Positions 54,309 through 64,000 of a DNA stretch of 64,000 nucleotides are shown here, piece by piece. The DNA is from Rutidosis leptorrhynchoides (taxonomy: Eukaryota; Streptophyta; Magnoliopsida; Asterales; Asteraceae), in the NCBI RefSeq assembly GCF_046630445.1, contig NC_092336.1, positions 209,153,501 to 209,217,500 of the forward strand, written 5' to 3'. A program made the translations under genes and the position numbers. The notes beneath the pieces were generated by a model. That model was not told the origin of the DNA. It saw only the letters and a program-made list of their open reading frames with translations, and ran no database searches. Positions within the stretch are counted from its first letter, which is position 1, and the number at the start of each line of letters is the position of its first letter.

Positions 54309-56324
54309 ATGGCTAAAGTAGGGCTTCGATCGATTTCTAGTGCCGTGACCCCCGAGCGTTATAAACGCCTCTGTAAAACCCTGGGTCTCAAAGGAGACGA
54401 CATGATTTTGCCGGAATCTGGTAAGTTCATGCTAGATTTTCTGGCGGATTACGTCGGAATGTACACGCAGTCATTTACAGAGTGCAACCTTAGGATTCCC
54501 ATTTCATCATTCTTTCTTAGTGTTCTTGATTACTTCAAAGTCCATGTTTCGATTGTCCACCCTCTCACCGTTAAAAAGATCTTGGCTTTTGAATATATGT
54601 GCAAAGCTTATGGCGGTCAGCCCTCAGTTGACTTGTTTCGCTGTTTCTTTCAAACTGGTGACGCTGGGAATTGACTAATACTCCAATTTGTTTTGCATCT
54701 TCCATTCCTAATGTAAGGAATTGGAAGGATTCCTTCATTTATATCAATAAATCTTTTTTCTTTCCGAATAAATATCCTAATGCCGTTGACATCAGATGGG
54801 CCACCGTTCCCAAGCAATATAGTGATCCTATCCCTGAGGATGCTAAAGATGATCCTCTTTAGTAGGATTTGTCGTCATCCTATAATTCCTTCAACTCTTC
54901 CGGATTCCCTTCTTTTTAAACTCGGTATGGCACCTTCCTGGGAAAAAGGCGAAGCTATCCCTGTGTACTTTTGTGGGGAACGGGGTAGGTGTTGTATGTC
55001 TTAGGTTTTATTCTTGTTTATACTTTCTTGTGTTAATTTTTTCTAACCTTGCTCGCTTTTGCAGAGATGTCTTTGCGAAACGTTATCAAATCTTTTGGGG
55101 TGAAACAGATGACCGAAGCCGTCTGTGCTAGTATTGTGGTTAAAGAGCTTGGCTCTCCCTCCTGTTCTGGTTTTATGGAGGTGGACAGCAAACCGGAGAA
55201 AGTGGCTGAGTCAAGTGCCCCCAAGGTTCAACCCAGTGCTAAGGTGGAGTCAAGTGCCCCCAAGGTGCAACCCAGCGCTAAGGTTGCCTTAGAGCACGAA
55301 CCTATTGATGTTGATGCGGAACTTGACGTATCTACTGTTAGGGCCTCTAGGCGCCAAAAGGTTGCCAGGAAGATGAAAGAGGTTGTTTCTGGTTCCCCCT
55401 TGAAGAAGGCCAAGTTTGCTCTCCATGACGAAGATACTGATGATGAAGCTCAAATTGAAGGTTCCGGTGACAACGTTCCCTTGGGTAAGCTTTTTATTTG
55501 TTAGCGTGTTTTATATTAATTGTTCTTCTCGCTTGAACAAATTTATGTGCCTTTGTGGGTGATACTCCTGCTATCCCTTCTTTAGAAGCTTGTTTCGATG
55601 TGTTCGATGAGATGATTCCTTCTGAATTCGAAGATGCCTTTGTAAATACCTCTAAGCTCATTGATGTTTACACCGCCCATAACTATCGTTCTGCTATCTA
55701 TAATCATCTTGTCCTTTCTCGTTTGAAGTAGAATATGGCGATGTTATATGTTTAGAGAAGGAGGTGGAAGAGCTTAGGGATGGCAATGCATCTTCCAAGG
55801 AGTCTGTGAAGAAATTGCAGGAACAATTGTTGTTAAACACATCTTGGGAAGAGGAGGTGAAATCAGCCAAGAGTGAGATTCTGAGCATGCAGGAGAAGCA
55901 GAGGCTGGATGAGAAGAGGATGGCTGACTTGGAAGAGGAGAATAAGGTTCTTCGTCAGGAAGCGAAGTTGTTGGCAGATTAGAAGATGAGGTTTGATAGT
56001 TTGAAGACAGATTATTCTGCTGTTATTACCCAGGTTATTCCACATGTTTGCAAGCAGGTTATCCGTAGCAAAGAGTTGAGCGTGTTGGTTGTTGATGTTG
56101 TCCTTGCTAGCAAACTTGAGGAGAGGTGTAAATTGTTGACTGAGTTGTCCCAGCAAGGCAAGCTCGAACTTAGCAGCTATCCAGAGTATACTGATCAGGT
56201 TCCAGCCCTTGTTGATGCTGCGTGTGCTCGCTTTGCCGATACTGAACTTAAATATGTCGCCTCAGTTGCTGCTCACTCCGATGCTAAGCGTATGGAGCTT
56301 CTTGCCTTGGTTGCGGAGCAATGA
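54309..56324 (+). pseudogene. Broken intron-containing gene with putative gypsy-type transposon domain
   Basis: ATG at 54309 (MAKVGLRSISSAVTPERYK) opens a frame like the plant family called putative gypsy type transposon (Pfam PF04195, assigned from memory): LDFLADYVGMYTQSFTECNL, RIPISSFFLSVLDYFKVHVS, FEYMCKAYGGQPSVDLFRCF, then NWKDSFIYINKSFFFP after a frameshift at about 54672. An intron at 54985-55064 has GT and TTTTGCAG ends; a second from 55485 (GTAAGC) should end near 55558, but the site reads GG instead of AG. The middle exon is charged and contains two copies of SSAPKVQPSAKV. The last exon forms a coiled coil (LQEQLLLNTSWEEEVKSAKS onward), broken by TAG at 55728-55730 and 55980-55982 and a shift near 55750. 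The frame ends at TGA 56322-56324. Such proteins are linked to plant retrotransposons; their role is unknown. Confidence 0.75.
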
Positions 56325-56562
56325 TCTTTGTAGTTTGTTTGTGTTATGACCCCCTTTTGATGTGATGATCTGTACTCTAATTACTTTATGTTAACGTACT
56401 TTTACCAGGCATGCGTGCCTGTTGATTTGGGGCTATGTTGCCCATAAACAATCTCTGTTTGGTACTATGTGTGTTATCGTACCTGTTTGCTTGTTACTCT
56501 ACTTATTATTTAAGAAGGTTACCTATTTTGGCGTTATGATTGCCTTTTGTTTGTCTTAGTTT
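56325..56562. other. Sequence between the broken gene and the second LTR copy
   Basis: Likely the 3' UTR and flank of the broken gene. No other feature was seen. Confidence 0.4.
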
Positions 56563-57673
56563 TGAAATATCCCGTTCTTATTGATTAAAAACGTTCCATA
56601 TTAATTGATTTCGTTGCGAGGTTTTGACCTCTATATGAGACGTTTTTCAAAGACTGCATTCATTTTAAAACAAACTATAACCTTTATTTCATCAGTAAAG
56701 GTTTAAAATGCTTTACGTATATTATCAAATAATGATAATCTAAAATATCCTGTTTACACACGAATATTACATAATGGTTACAATACAAATATGTTACAAC
56801 GAAATAAGTTTCTTGAATGCAGTTTTTACACAATATCATACAAGCATGGACTCCAAATCTTGTCCTTATTTAAGTATGCGACAGCGGAAGCTCTTAATAA
56901 TCACCTGAGAATAAACATGCTTAAAACGTCAACAAAAAATGTTGGTGAGTTATAGGTTTAACCTATATATATCAAATCGTAACAATAGACCACAAGATTT
57001 CATATTTCAATATACATCCCATACATAGAGATAAAAAAATCATTCATATGGTGAACACCTGGTAACCGACATTAACAAGATGCATATATAAGAATATCCC
57101 CATCATTCCGGGATCCTCCTTCGGACATGATATAAATTTCGAAGTACTAAAGCATCCGGTACTTTGGATGGGGCTTGTTGGGACCGATAGATCTATCTTT
57201 AGGATTAACGTCAATTAGGGTGTCTGTTCCCTAATTCTTAGATTACCAGACTTAATAAAAAGGGGCATATTCGATTTCGATAATTCAACCATAGAATGTA
57301 GTTTCACGTACTTGTGTCTATTTTGTAAATCATTTATAAAACCTGCATGTATTCTCATCCCAAAAATATTAGATTTTAAAAGTGGGACTATAACTCACTT
57401 TCACAGATATTTACTTCGTCGGGAAGTAAGAGTTGGCCACTGGTCGATTCACAAACCTATAACAAATATGTACATATATATCAAAGCATGTTCAAAATAT
57501 ATTTACAACACTTTTAATACATTTTGATGTTTTAAGTTCATTAAGTCAGCTGTCCTCGTTAATAACCTATAACTAATTGTCCAAAGTTAGATGTACAGAA
57601 AAAAATTGATATATATGATCTTGAATCAATCCACGACCCAGTGTATACACGTCTCAGGCTAGATCACAACTGG
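56563..57673 (-). repeat. Second copy of the outer-element LTR, left part
   Basis: It starts TGAAATATCCCG and follows 22927-24030 of the outer element's LTR closely. No primer site precedes it on the left, so in minus orientation this is a 3' LTR or a solo LTR. Homology stops at about 57673, where the Tat fragment begins. The part corresponding to about 24030-24335 of the first copy is missing. Confidence 0.85.
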
Positions 57674-57699
57674 GTAGAGGTTTTGGGTTTATAAAGTAC

Positions 57700-57771
57700 C
57701 TGAAACATAATATGATTGCGTTAGTCAATGCGGTATTCCCGGTCATTGCCGCAAATTAGGCTTTTACCAAC
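57700..57771 (-). other. Intron 2 in Tat RNase H
   Basis: The minus strand begins GTTGGTAAAAG and ends TATGTTTCAG, 72 nt long. A branch-site-like TTGACTAACG lies about 28 nt before the acceptor. The coding frame before it ends HPIKQ and after it reads VLYKP, the expected continuation of Tat RNase H. It is phase 0. Confidence 0.7.
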
Positions 57772-57936
57772 CTGCTTGATTGGATGATCAGTTAGAACCA
57801 CAACTGGGTGTGCTTGAAAATATCGTCGCAAACGCCGTGCCGTGTGGACTAGCGCATACACTAGCTTTTCTATTGGTTCATAGTTTACTTCGCTTGCTGT
57901 CAGCGTCTTGCTTACAAAGTAAACCGGCATTTGCGT

Positions 57937-58002
57937 CTGAGAAAACCTCAGCATTAATTGTATACGAAATAAATAATTCACTGGTAAAAGGGAATGGATT
58001 AC
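57937..58002 (-). other. Intron 1 in Tat RNase H
   Basis: The minus strand begins GTAATCC and ends GGTTTTCTCAG, 66 nt long. The reading before it ends LIADRGK and after it reads TQMPVYFVSK, contiguous in related Tat proteins as I recall them. It is phase 0. The stop that ends the long open frame (57999-58001) lies inside this intron. Confidence 0.7.
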
Positions 58003-61000
58003 CTTTCCACGATCTGCAATAAGAACCGAGCTGATTGCTTCTTTGATGCCGCAAGGTACAGCATAAGCGTTTCTCCTGTTACTGGCGCGGTGAGTGTTGG
58101 TAATTCAGCGAGCACCTTCTTCATCTCCTGAATGGCTGATTCCGCCTCCTGAGTCCATACAAAGTCTTTTTTCTTTAAGCAATTCTTCAAAGTATTGAAG
58201 AATGGCAATTGTCGCTCTGCGGCCTTCGAAAAAAACCGCGTGATCGCCGCAAGCTTCCCGGTTAGACTCTGCACGTCTTTCTTTGTTTTCGGAGATGGCA
58301 AACTATCAATGGCTTCAATCTTTTTGGGATTTGCCTTGATTCTCAGCGCTGTCACCACATGACCTAGAAACTTGCCTTCCTCTTCCCCAAAACTACACTT
58401 GAGCGGGTTGAGCTTCATGTTTATTCTGCGTAGAGACGCAAACGTTTCTAGGATGTCCGCGAGCATTTCTTCTTTAGTGTTGCTCTTAATTACCAAGTCG
58501 TCAACGTACGCTTCAAGATTCCTGCCAATTTGGTGTTTGAATGCCGCATCAATTACGCGCTGATAGGTTGCGCCTGCGTTTTTTAATCCGAAGGGAATCT
58601 TCTTATAACAGTAGATACCTTGCGGCGTATGAAAAGCAGTTTTGTCCTCATCTTCCGCAGCCATTAAGATTTGGTGATAACCCTTGTATGCATCTAGAAA
58701 ACACTTGTACCGAAAACCTGACAGTGATTCCACCTTCCAATCTATCTCCGGCAGAGGATAGTTGTCCTTGGGACATGCTTTATTAATATCCTTAAAATCA
58801 ACACACATCCGCCAGTTACCGTCAGCCTTTTTCACCAACACAGGATTAGCAACCCATGTCTGATAGCGTACTTCCCGCAGAATGTTTACTTTGACTAGGT
58901 TATCTACTTCTGCGTACAACCAATCACTGCGTTCAAGAGCCATATGCCGCTTCTTTTGCCTAACGGACGTGAGTGATGGATTAACATTCAATTTATGTTC
59001 CGCAATATCTCGCGGAACCCCAGTCATGTCTGATTCGCGCCATGCGAAAACATCTGCGTTTGCGGATAATATTCCATGTAGCTTAGCCTTGGTTTCAGCT
59101 GATAAACCTGCGCCGATTTTAATTCGTTTATCCGGATGTAAACGATTCGCTATGACCGCACAGTTTGCGAGTTGTTCCCCCACGCTGGGAGTGCTTATAG
59201 GCACAACTGAGCCACACAACTCAGTTGTTTGATGTGACGCAATCATGGCAACGCCCCCCACTGTAGGAAACTTAATCAAGCCATGCACCACTGATGGTAT
59301 AATGTTAAAACGCCGTATGAAGTTTCTTCCTAGCAGCGCGTTATACCGCGAAGTCGATCGGACCACATAAAAATCAACCAACTCATGTCTGACCATCTGT
59401 GGATTCCTGTCATCCGCAAGCTCTACCATCAGCTCTATCCGCCCTATCGGCCATGAGCTTTCTCCGGAGAACCCAGATAACGTAACATCAGACTGGCGTA
59501 GCTGCCTCCCAACTTCTGCAGGAAGGAAACGATAGCAATGTTCATAGATAATGTCAACGCCACTCCCGATGTCAACATGCATGCGTTTAATTTGTACTCC
59601 GCAAGTAGGGATACGACACTTGATGATAATGGGCTCGTTAACTGTGTCGATTGACATTACAGGAGGAAACGTGATTGGGAGAAGTTCCCAGTCATGATGA
59701 TCATTGTACTTTCTCCACTGGCAAACTTTCTCTGCGTCAACCATATTGATGGTTAAGTCAGCGTTTTTTGTTTTATCAACTTTTTGCCATGCGAAAGTTT
59801 TAGCCTTCGAACCTTCCTCTGCGGATTTTCCCTTGTCCTTCTTAGGTGGTTTTAAGTGATCCAATTTACCTGCACGTAGTGCCTCGAACACTCGTTCCAT
59901 CAAGTTTTTGCATCGGTTAGTGTCATGCCCGTAATCGTCATGGAATTCGCAATACTTTGTTTTATCCCGCTTACCAAATTCTGTAAGCGGAGTTGGAACC
60001 GCAAAGGTTGCGCATATCGGTTCGGTTGCCAAAATTTCTTTTGGCGTTTTAGACAAACTTTTAAGCAGCACATAGTTCTGATTATTGATGCCGCGCTGAT
60101 TATTGTTTCGATAATTGCCACTTGATTTCCCTTTATCATTCCTGATAGGACCACCGCTAGGATACCTTCCGCGATTTTGATCGCGTGAACGATCATCGTC
60201 GTCCTTCCTCTCGTTGCGTGAGCTAGCTGTTGGGATGTCATTATCTTCGCCACTCCGCATATAGTCGTGGCATTCATTAAGCACTTTAGCATAAGTTGTT
60301 GGGACCGTATGGTGAAGACGCCTTACCAGCGTTGGATGACGTTCTGAGTTTATACCATGTATGAGTCCGGAAATCTGTTGCTCTGGCTTGAGATCTGGTA
60401 TGCGCAGACACACATTAGTATATCTTGTGAGAAATTCACCCAAAGATTCCTTGGATTTCTGCACAATATCATGACATTCAATATGAGTGCGTTTGCGTGG
60501 CCTCTGATTCTGATATTGCAGCAAGAACTTCGTCCGCAGATCCATAAACCCGGCTATACTACCCGCCGGCAGTTTATTAAACCATTCACGAGCAATACCC
60601 TGCAGTGTCATTGGAAATATCTGACATGCAACCGGATCCACCCAACCTTGAGTGCGCATTGCTCCTTCAAAACGCTGTAAGAAGTCATCCGGATCAGTTA
60701 AGCCATTGTAAGTACCTAACGTATGAGGTATCTTTGGCGCAGATGGAAACGGATATGTAGCTATATGCGGAGGAAACTTATCAAAAGTTGTTGGTAGCTC
60801 AAAAGGTGGTTTAACAGGGTCACCTTTGAGCCCTGCGAAGAAACGCCTCATCATATCCTGAACAAAATCAGGTTGTGAAAACAGGTGAACCATATCGGGA
60901 GGTGCCGCCTGCATAAATTGGCCTGCGAGATTCGCCTGCCCCTGAATATTTTTCCATGGCTGCCCTGGCATCTGCGGATACAGCCAAGGCTGATTTGGAA

Positions 61001-61735
61001 AAGAAGGCAGGCTTGCAGGCGCAGAGTATACGGGTATCTGAAAAGGTGCCGAAACCTGTGGCGCAGATGCCTGCGAGACCTGAGGATATGCCGCTATAAG
61101 CCCAACCGTATGCGCAGTGCTTTGCTGTTCTGCGGTTATCGGCGTCCAATGAGAATTGGCATCCGAAATGACACCGAACCCCCAACTATTAAGTAATGCC
61201 AGCGCATCTGCAGGAGTCAAAAACTGCGAAATTGGACGCGGTGGTTGCCAAGGTTGCAGCGGTGTAAACGATGAATTCTACTGCACACTCTGTGTCTGCA
61301 GAGGGATTGAAACCGTGGTACCATAAATAGGTACCTGGCAGCATCATACTATGTACGGGCCTACTGTTTCACTGCTAGTGCCTACCAAGATGACCCTTGG
61401 ATCCACTACGGAAAAATCCAACCGCGTGGTGGTAACTGGCGAGTTTGCCCTTGGCGGTGTAATCCCATCTGGATATATCGGCTTATACCTCTGAAAAGGC
61501 TCGCCGGATACAGGTGGAGGATAAGGCGCGTATCCCGCCCCTGTAGTCATAGCCTGCGTATGCTAACTGCCAGATGGTGTGTTTTGATTATCTGTTTGAG
61601 TACGTTCTGACGAGTCCCCGGAAGTCATGAAACTGTTAAAAGAAAAAATTCAAAAATAAATTTCGTGAATAATAAGCCTTATAATTCAAAACCTTTTAAA
61701 AGAAAAAGCAATTAAACGGTCTTGAACTAATTCGA

Positions 61736-61755
61736 CTCTTAATGAAAGCACCACT
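61736..61755 (-). promoter_or_regulatory. Tat primer-binding region
   Basis: The minus strand reads AGTGGTGCTTTCATTAAGAG directly after the LTR end, resembling the start of the internal region in Tat/RIRE2-type elements. The primer tRNA is not identified. Confidence 0.5.
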
Positions 61756-62325
61756 TGATCATGCATGTTTTCACCATAGGGTTTAACATGCCTGCTCAAT
61801 ATGTTGGTGGGGTTTAAGGATCTAAGAACAAGGCTCTCCGGTCCGGCTACCGTGAATGACCCTGGCCAACATGATGATGTCGGCGGGGTGGCCAAGTGAT
61901 TAAGTCCACCTTCAATAGCGGTCGCTGATCAGAAGGCCCCAAATAAGGTTGTAGGTGCTAGCTTAATGAAGAACTAACCTGTTAACCTTGAAGAGATGGA
62001 GAATGATGCTTAATTACGTAAGACGTGTGACATATGGTAGTTACGTAATGTGATGATGCCTAGAATGATAGTTAGGGTTTGTATATATAGGCAAACCCTA
62101 ATTCTATAACCATCCGAGATCTTGGCAATCCTTTCCATAACAAACTCCCTGAATCACGGATGTAATTATGGAAAAGATATTTACTTGTTAGCCAAGCAAT
62201 CGCTGTACCGAGAACCAAGGCATCAGATACAAATTCGCATACCGCATAGCGCACACAAGCACACGCATATGCACACTATTAAGCACCCGCATACATATGA
62301 GGTGCGCATGCGGGTTGCGGCATCA
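61756..62325 (-). repeat. Tat element 5' LTR
   Basis: This LTR of about 570 bp has TGATCATGC at its left and GCGGCATCA at its right end on the plus strand (TG...CA). A minus-strand TATA box, CTATATATAC, lies at 62081-62090. Two TTACGTAA-type palindromic ACGT sites lie at about 62012-62019 and 62040-62047, downstream of the TATA box. The partner LTR has been lost. Confidence 0.6.
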
Positions 62326-64000
62326 TTAATAAGTTAGCTAGGATATGATTAATATAGATTTGTTACCAATTTTCACGTAGCTACAACAAGAAAAATTATC
62401 CAATCTTGTTTTACCAATAACTTCTTCGTTTTAAATCCGTTTTGAGTGAATCAAATTGCTATGGTTTCATATTGAACTCTATTTTATGAATCTAAACAGA
62501 AAAAGTATAGGTTTATAGTCAGAAATATAAGGTACAAGTCATTTTTGTAAGAGGTAGTCATTTCAGTCAAAAGAATGACGTCTTGATGACCATTTTGAAA
62601 AACATACTTCCACTTTGAGTTTAACCATGATTTTTGGATATAATTTCATGTTCATAAGAAAAATAATTTTCCCAGAAGAACAACTTTTAAATCAAAGTTT
62701 ATCATAGTTTTTAATTAACTAACCCAAAACAGCCCGCGGTGTTACTACGACGGTGTAAATCCGGTTTTACGGTGTTTTTTGTGTTTCCAGGTTTTAAATC
62801 ATTAAGTTAGCATATCATATAGATATAGAACATGTGTTTAGTTGATTTTAAAAGTCAAGTTAGAAGGATTAACTTTTGTTTGCGAACAAGTTTAGAATTA
62901 ACTAAACTATGTTCTAGTGATTACAAGTTTAAACCTTCGAATAAGATAGCTTTATATGTATGAATCGAATGATGTTATGAACATCATTACTACCTCAAGT
63001 TTTCTGGATAAAGCTACTGGAAATGAGAAAAATGGATCTAGCTTCAAAGGATCCTTGGATGGCTTGAAAGTTCTTGAAGCAGAATCATGACACGAAAACA
63101 GTTCAAGTAAGATTTTCACTCGAAATAAGATTGTTATAGTTATAGAAATTGAATCAAAGTTTGAATATGAGTATTACCTTATATTAGAAAGATATCTTAC
63201 TGTAAATAAGAAATATTTCTTGAGGTTGGATGATCAATCTACAAGATTGGAAGTAAGCTAGCAAACTTGGAAGTATTCTTGATTTTATGAAACTAGAACT
63301 TGTAGAATTTATGAAGAACACTTAGAACTTGAAGATAGAACTTGAGAGAGATCAATTAGATGAATAAAATTGAAGAATGAAAGTGTTTGTAGGTGTTTTT
63401 GGTCGTTGGTATATGGATTAGATATAAAGGATATGTAATTTTGTTTTCATGTAAATAAGTCATGAATGATTACTCATATTTTTATAATTTTATGAGATAT
63501 TTCATGCTAGTTGCCAAATGATGGTTCCCACATGTGTTAGGTGACTCACATGGGCTGCTAAGAGCTGATCATTGGAGTGTTTATACCAATAGTACATACA
63601 TCTAAATGCTGTGTATTGTACGAGTACGAATATGGGTGCATACGAGTAGAATTGTTGATGAAACTGAACGAGGATGTAATTGTAAGCATTTTTGTTAAGT
63701 AGAAGTATTTTGATAATTGTATTAAAGTCTTTCAAAAGTGTATGAATACATATTAAAACACTACATGTATATGCATTTTAACTTAGTCGTTAAGTCATCG
63801 TTAGTCGTTACATGTAAGTGTTGTTTTGAAACCTTTAGGTTAACGATCTTGTTAAATGTTGTTAACCCAATGTTTATAATATCAAATGAGATTTTAAATT
63901 ATTATATTATCATGATATTATGATGTACGAATATCTCTTAATATGATATATATACATTAAATGTCGTTACAACGATAATCGTTACATATATGTCTCGTTT
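62326..64000 (-). repeat. Second copy of the outer-element LTR, right part (runs off window)
   Basis: It resumes homology with the first LTR copy at about 24336 and follows it through the site of element 4, which is empty here (around 63745-63755), to the window end. The LTR should end a few hundred bases beyond 64000. It is not possible to tell whether it belongs to a full element or is a solo LTR. Confidence 0.85.

Larger units (their letters stand above)
57674..61628 (-). pseudogene. Tat-type gag-protease-RT-RNase H polyprotein with two introns
   Basis: The probable start is the ATG at 61626-61628. In-frame stops at 61563-61565, 61344-61346 and 61278-61280 break the N-terminus; after them 1073 codons are open (61220-57999). 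Counting from the Met at 61220, gag domain is about 155-325 (GTYNGLTDPDDFLQRFEGAM), a zinc-knuckle-like CEFHDDYGHDTNRC is at 424-437, protease active site DIGSG is at 550-554 with ALLGRNF at 628, and RT spans about 760-960 with FLDAYKGYHQ, FGLKNAGATYQR and an intact YVDD at 905-908. FGLKNAGATYQR is typical of the Tat lineage. A 1-nt loss near 58048 shifts the frame just before RNase H (MPVYFVSKTLTASEVNYEPI, LVYALVHTARRLRRYFQAHP). RNase H is interrupted by introns at 57937-58002 and 57700-57771. The 3' half of pol is absent. Confidence 0.9.
57674..62325 (-). mobile_element. 5'-end fragment of a Tat-lineage Gypsy retrotransposon
   Basis: It contains 5' LTR, leader, gag, protease, RT and part of RNase H in minus orientation. 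It breaks off inside RNase H at about 57674. Integrase and the 3' LTR are absent. The fragment lies inside the second copy of the outer-element LTR. Its right end, the 5' LTR terminus, is a clean junction, while about 300 bp of host LTR is missing at the left junction. This fits insertion followed by a deletion that removed the element's 3' half and some host LTR. Confidence 0.85.

Overview
This is nuclear DNA of a flowering plant. The evidence is one intronless ERF transcription factor gene, long plant-type LTR retrotransposons primed by initiator tRNA-Met, and spliceosomal introns in a low-GC, microsatellite-rich background. The look of the LTR families suggests the daisy family (Asteraceae), but that is recollection rather than a search result. 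About four fifths of the window is transposable element, and only one ordinary host gene is recognisable, an ERF group IXc-like factor at 42891-43634 on the minus strand.

Bases 1-34921 are one stack of nested elements, all on the minus strand. The outermost is a Ty3/Gypsy chromovirus-like element whose RT runs off the left edge. Its protease-RT part is 1-979, its gag is 20766-21719, an extra pre-gag ORF is 22078-22719, and its primer site and 5' LTR are 22913-34921. Element 1 (985-20765) sits in the gag, in the poly-Asn stretch. Element 2 (11187-19890) sits in an (AT)n array inside one LTR of element 1. Element 4 (25764-34359) sits in the 5' LTR of the outer element. Removing element 1 plus one 5-bp target copy puts the two gag pieces back in the same frame. 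Elements 1, 2 and 4 carry at most gag-like sequence and should depend on enzymes from another element. Elements 1 and 2 share with the outer element a leader of about 95 bp beside the primer site, which suggests it could have mobilised them.

Bases 34922-44394 are older sequence with a solo LTR (37251-40700, TSD TACTA), a SINE-like insertion with a 13-bp target duplication (41166-41438), the ERF gene, and a small Helitron-like element (43751-44391) whose 3' end lies about 64 bp upstream of the ERF TATA box. A Ty1/Copia element (44395-50746, TSD GATTT) follows. Its two 313-bp LTRs differ at one site, yet its coding region is dead.

Bases 50747-64000 hold AT-rich DNA, a broken intron-containing gene resembling the putative gypsy-type transposon domain (54309-56324, plus strand), and a second copy of the outer element's LTR (56563 to beyond the window). 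That LTR is interrupted by a 5'-end fragment of a Tat-lineage Gypsy element (57674-62325, minus). The Tat RNase H region carries two short GT-AG introns, the most unusual thing seen here. No CRISPR array, tRNA gene, rRNA gene or cellular operon was found.
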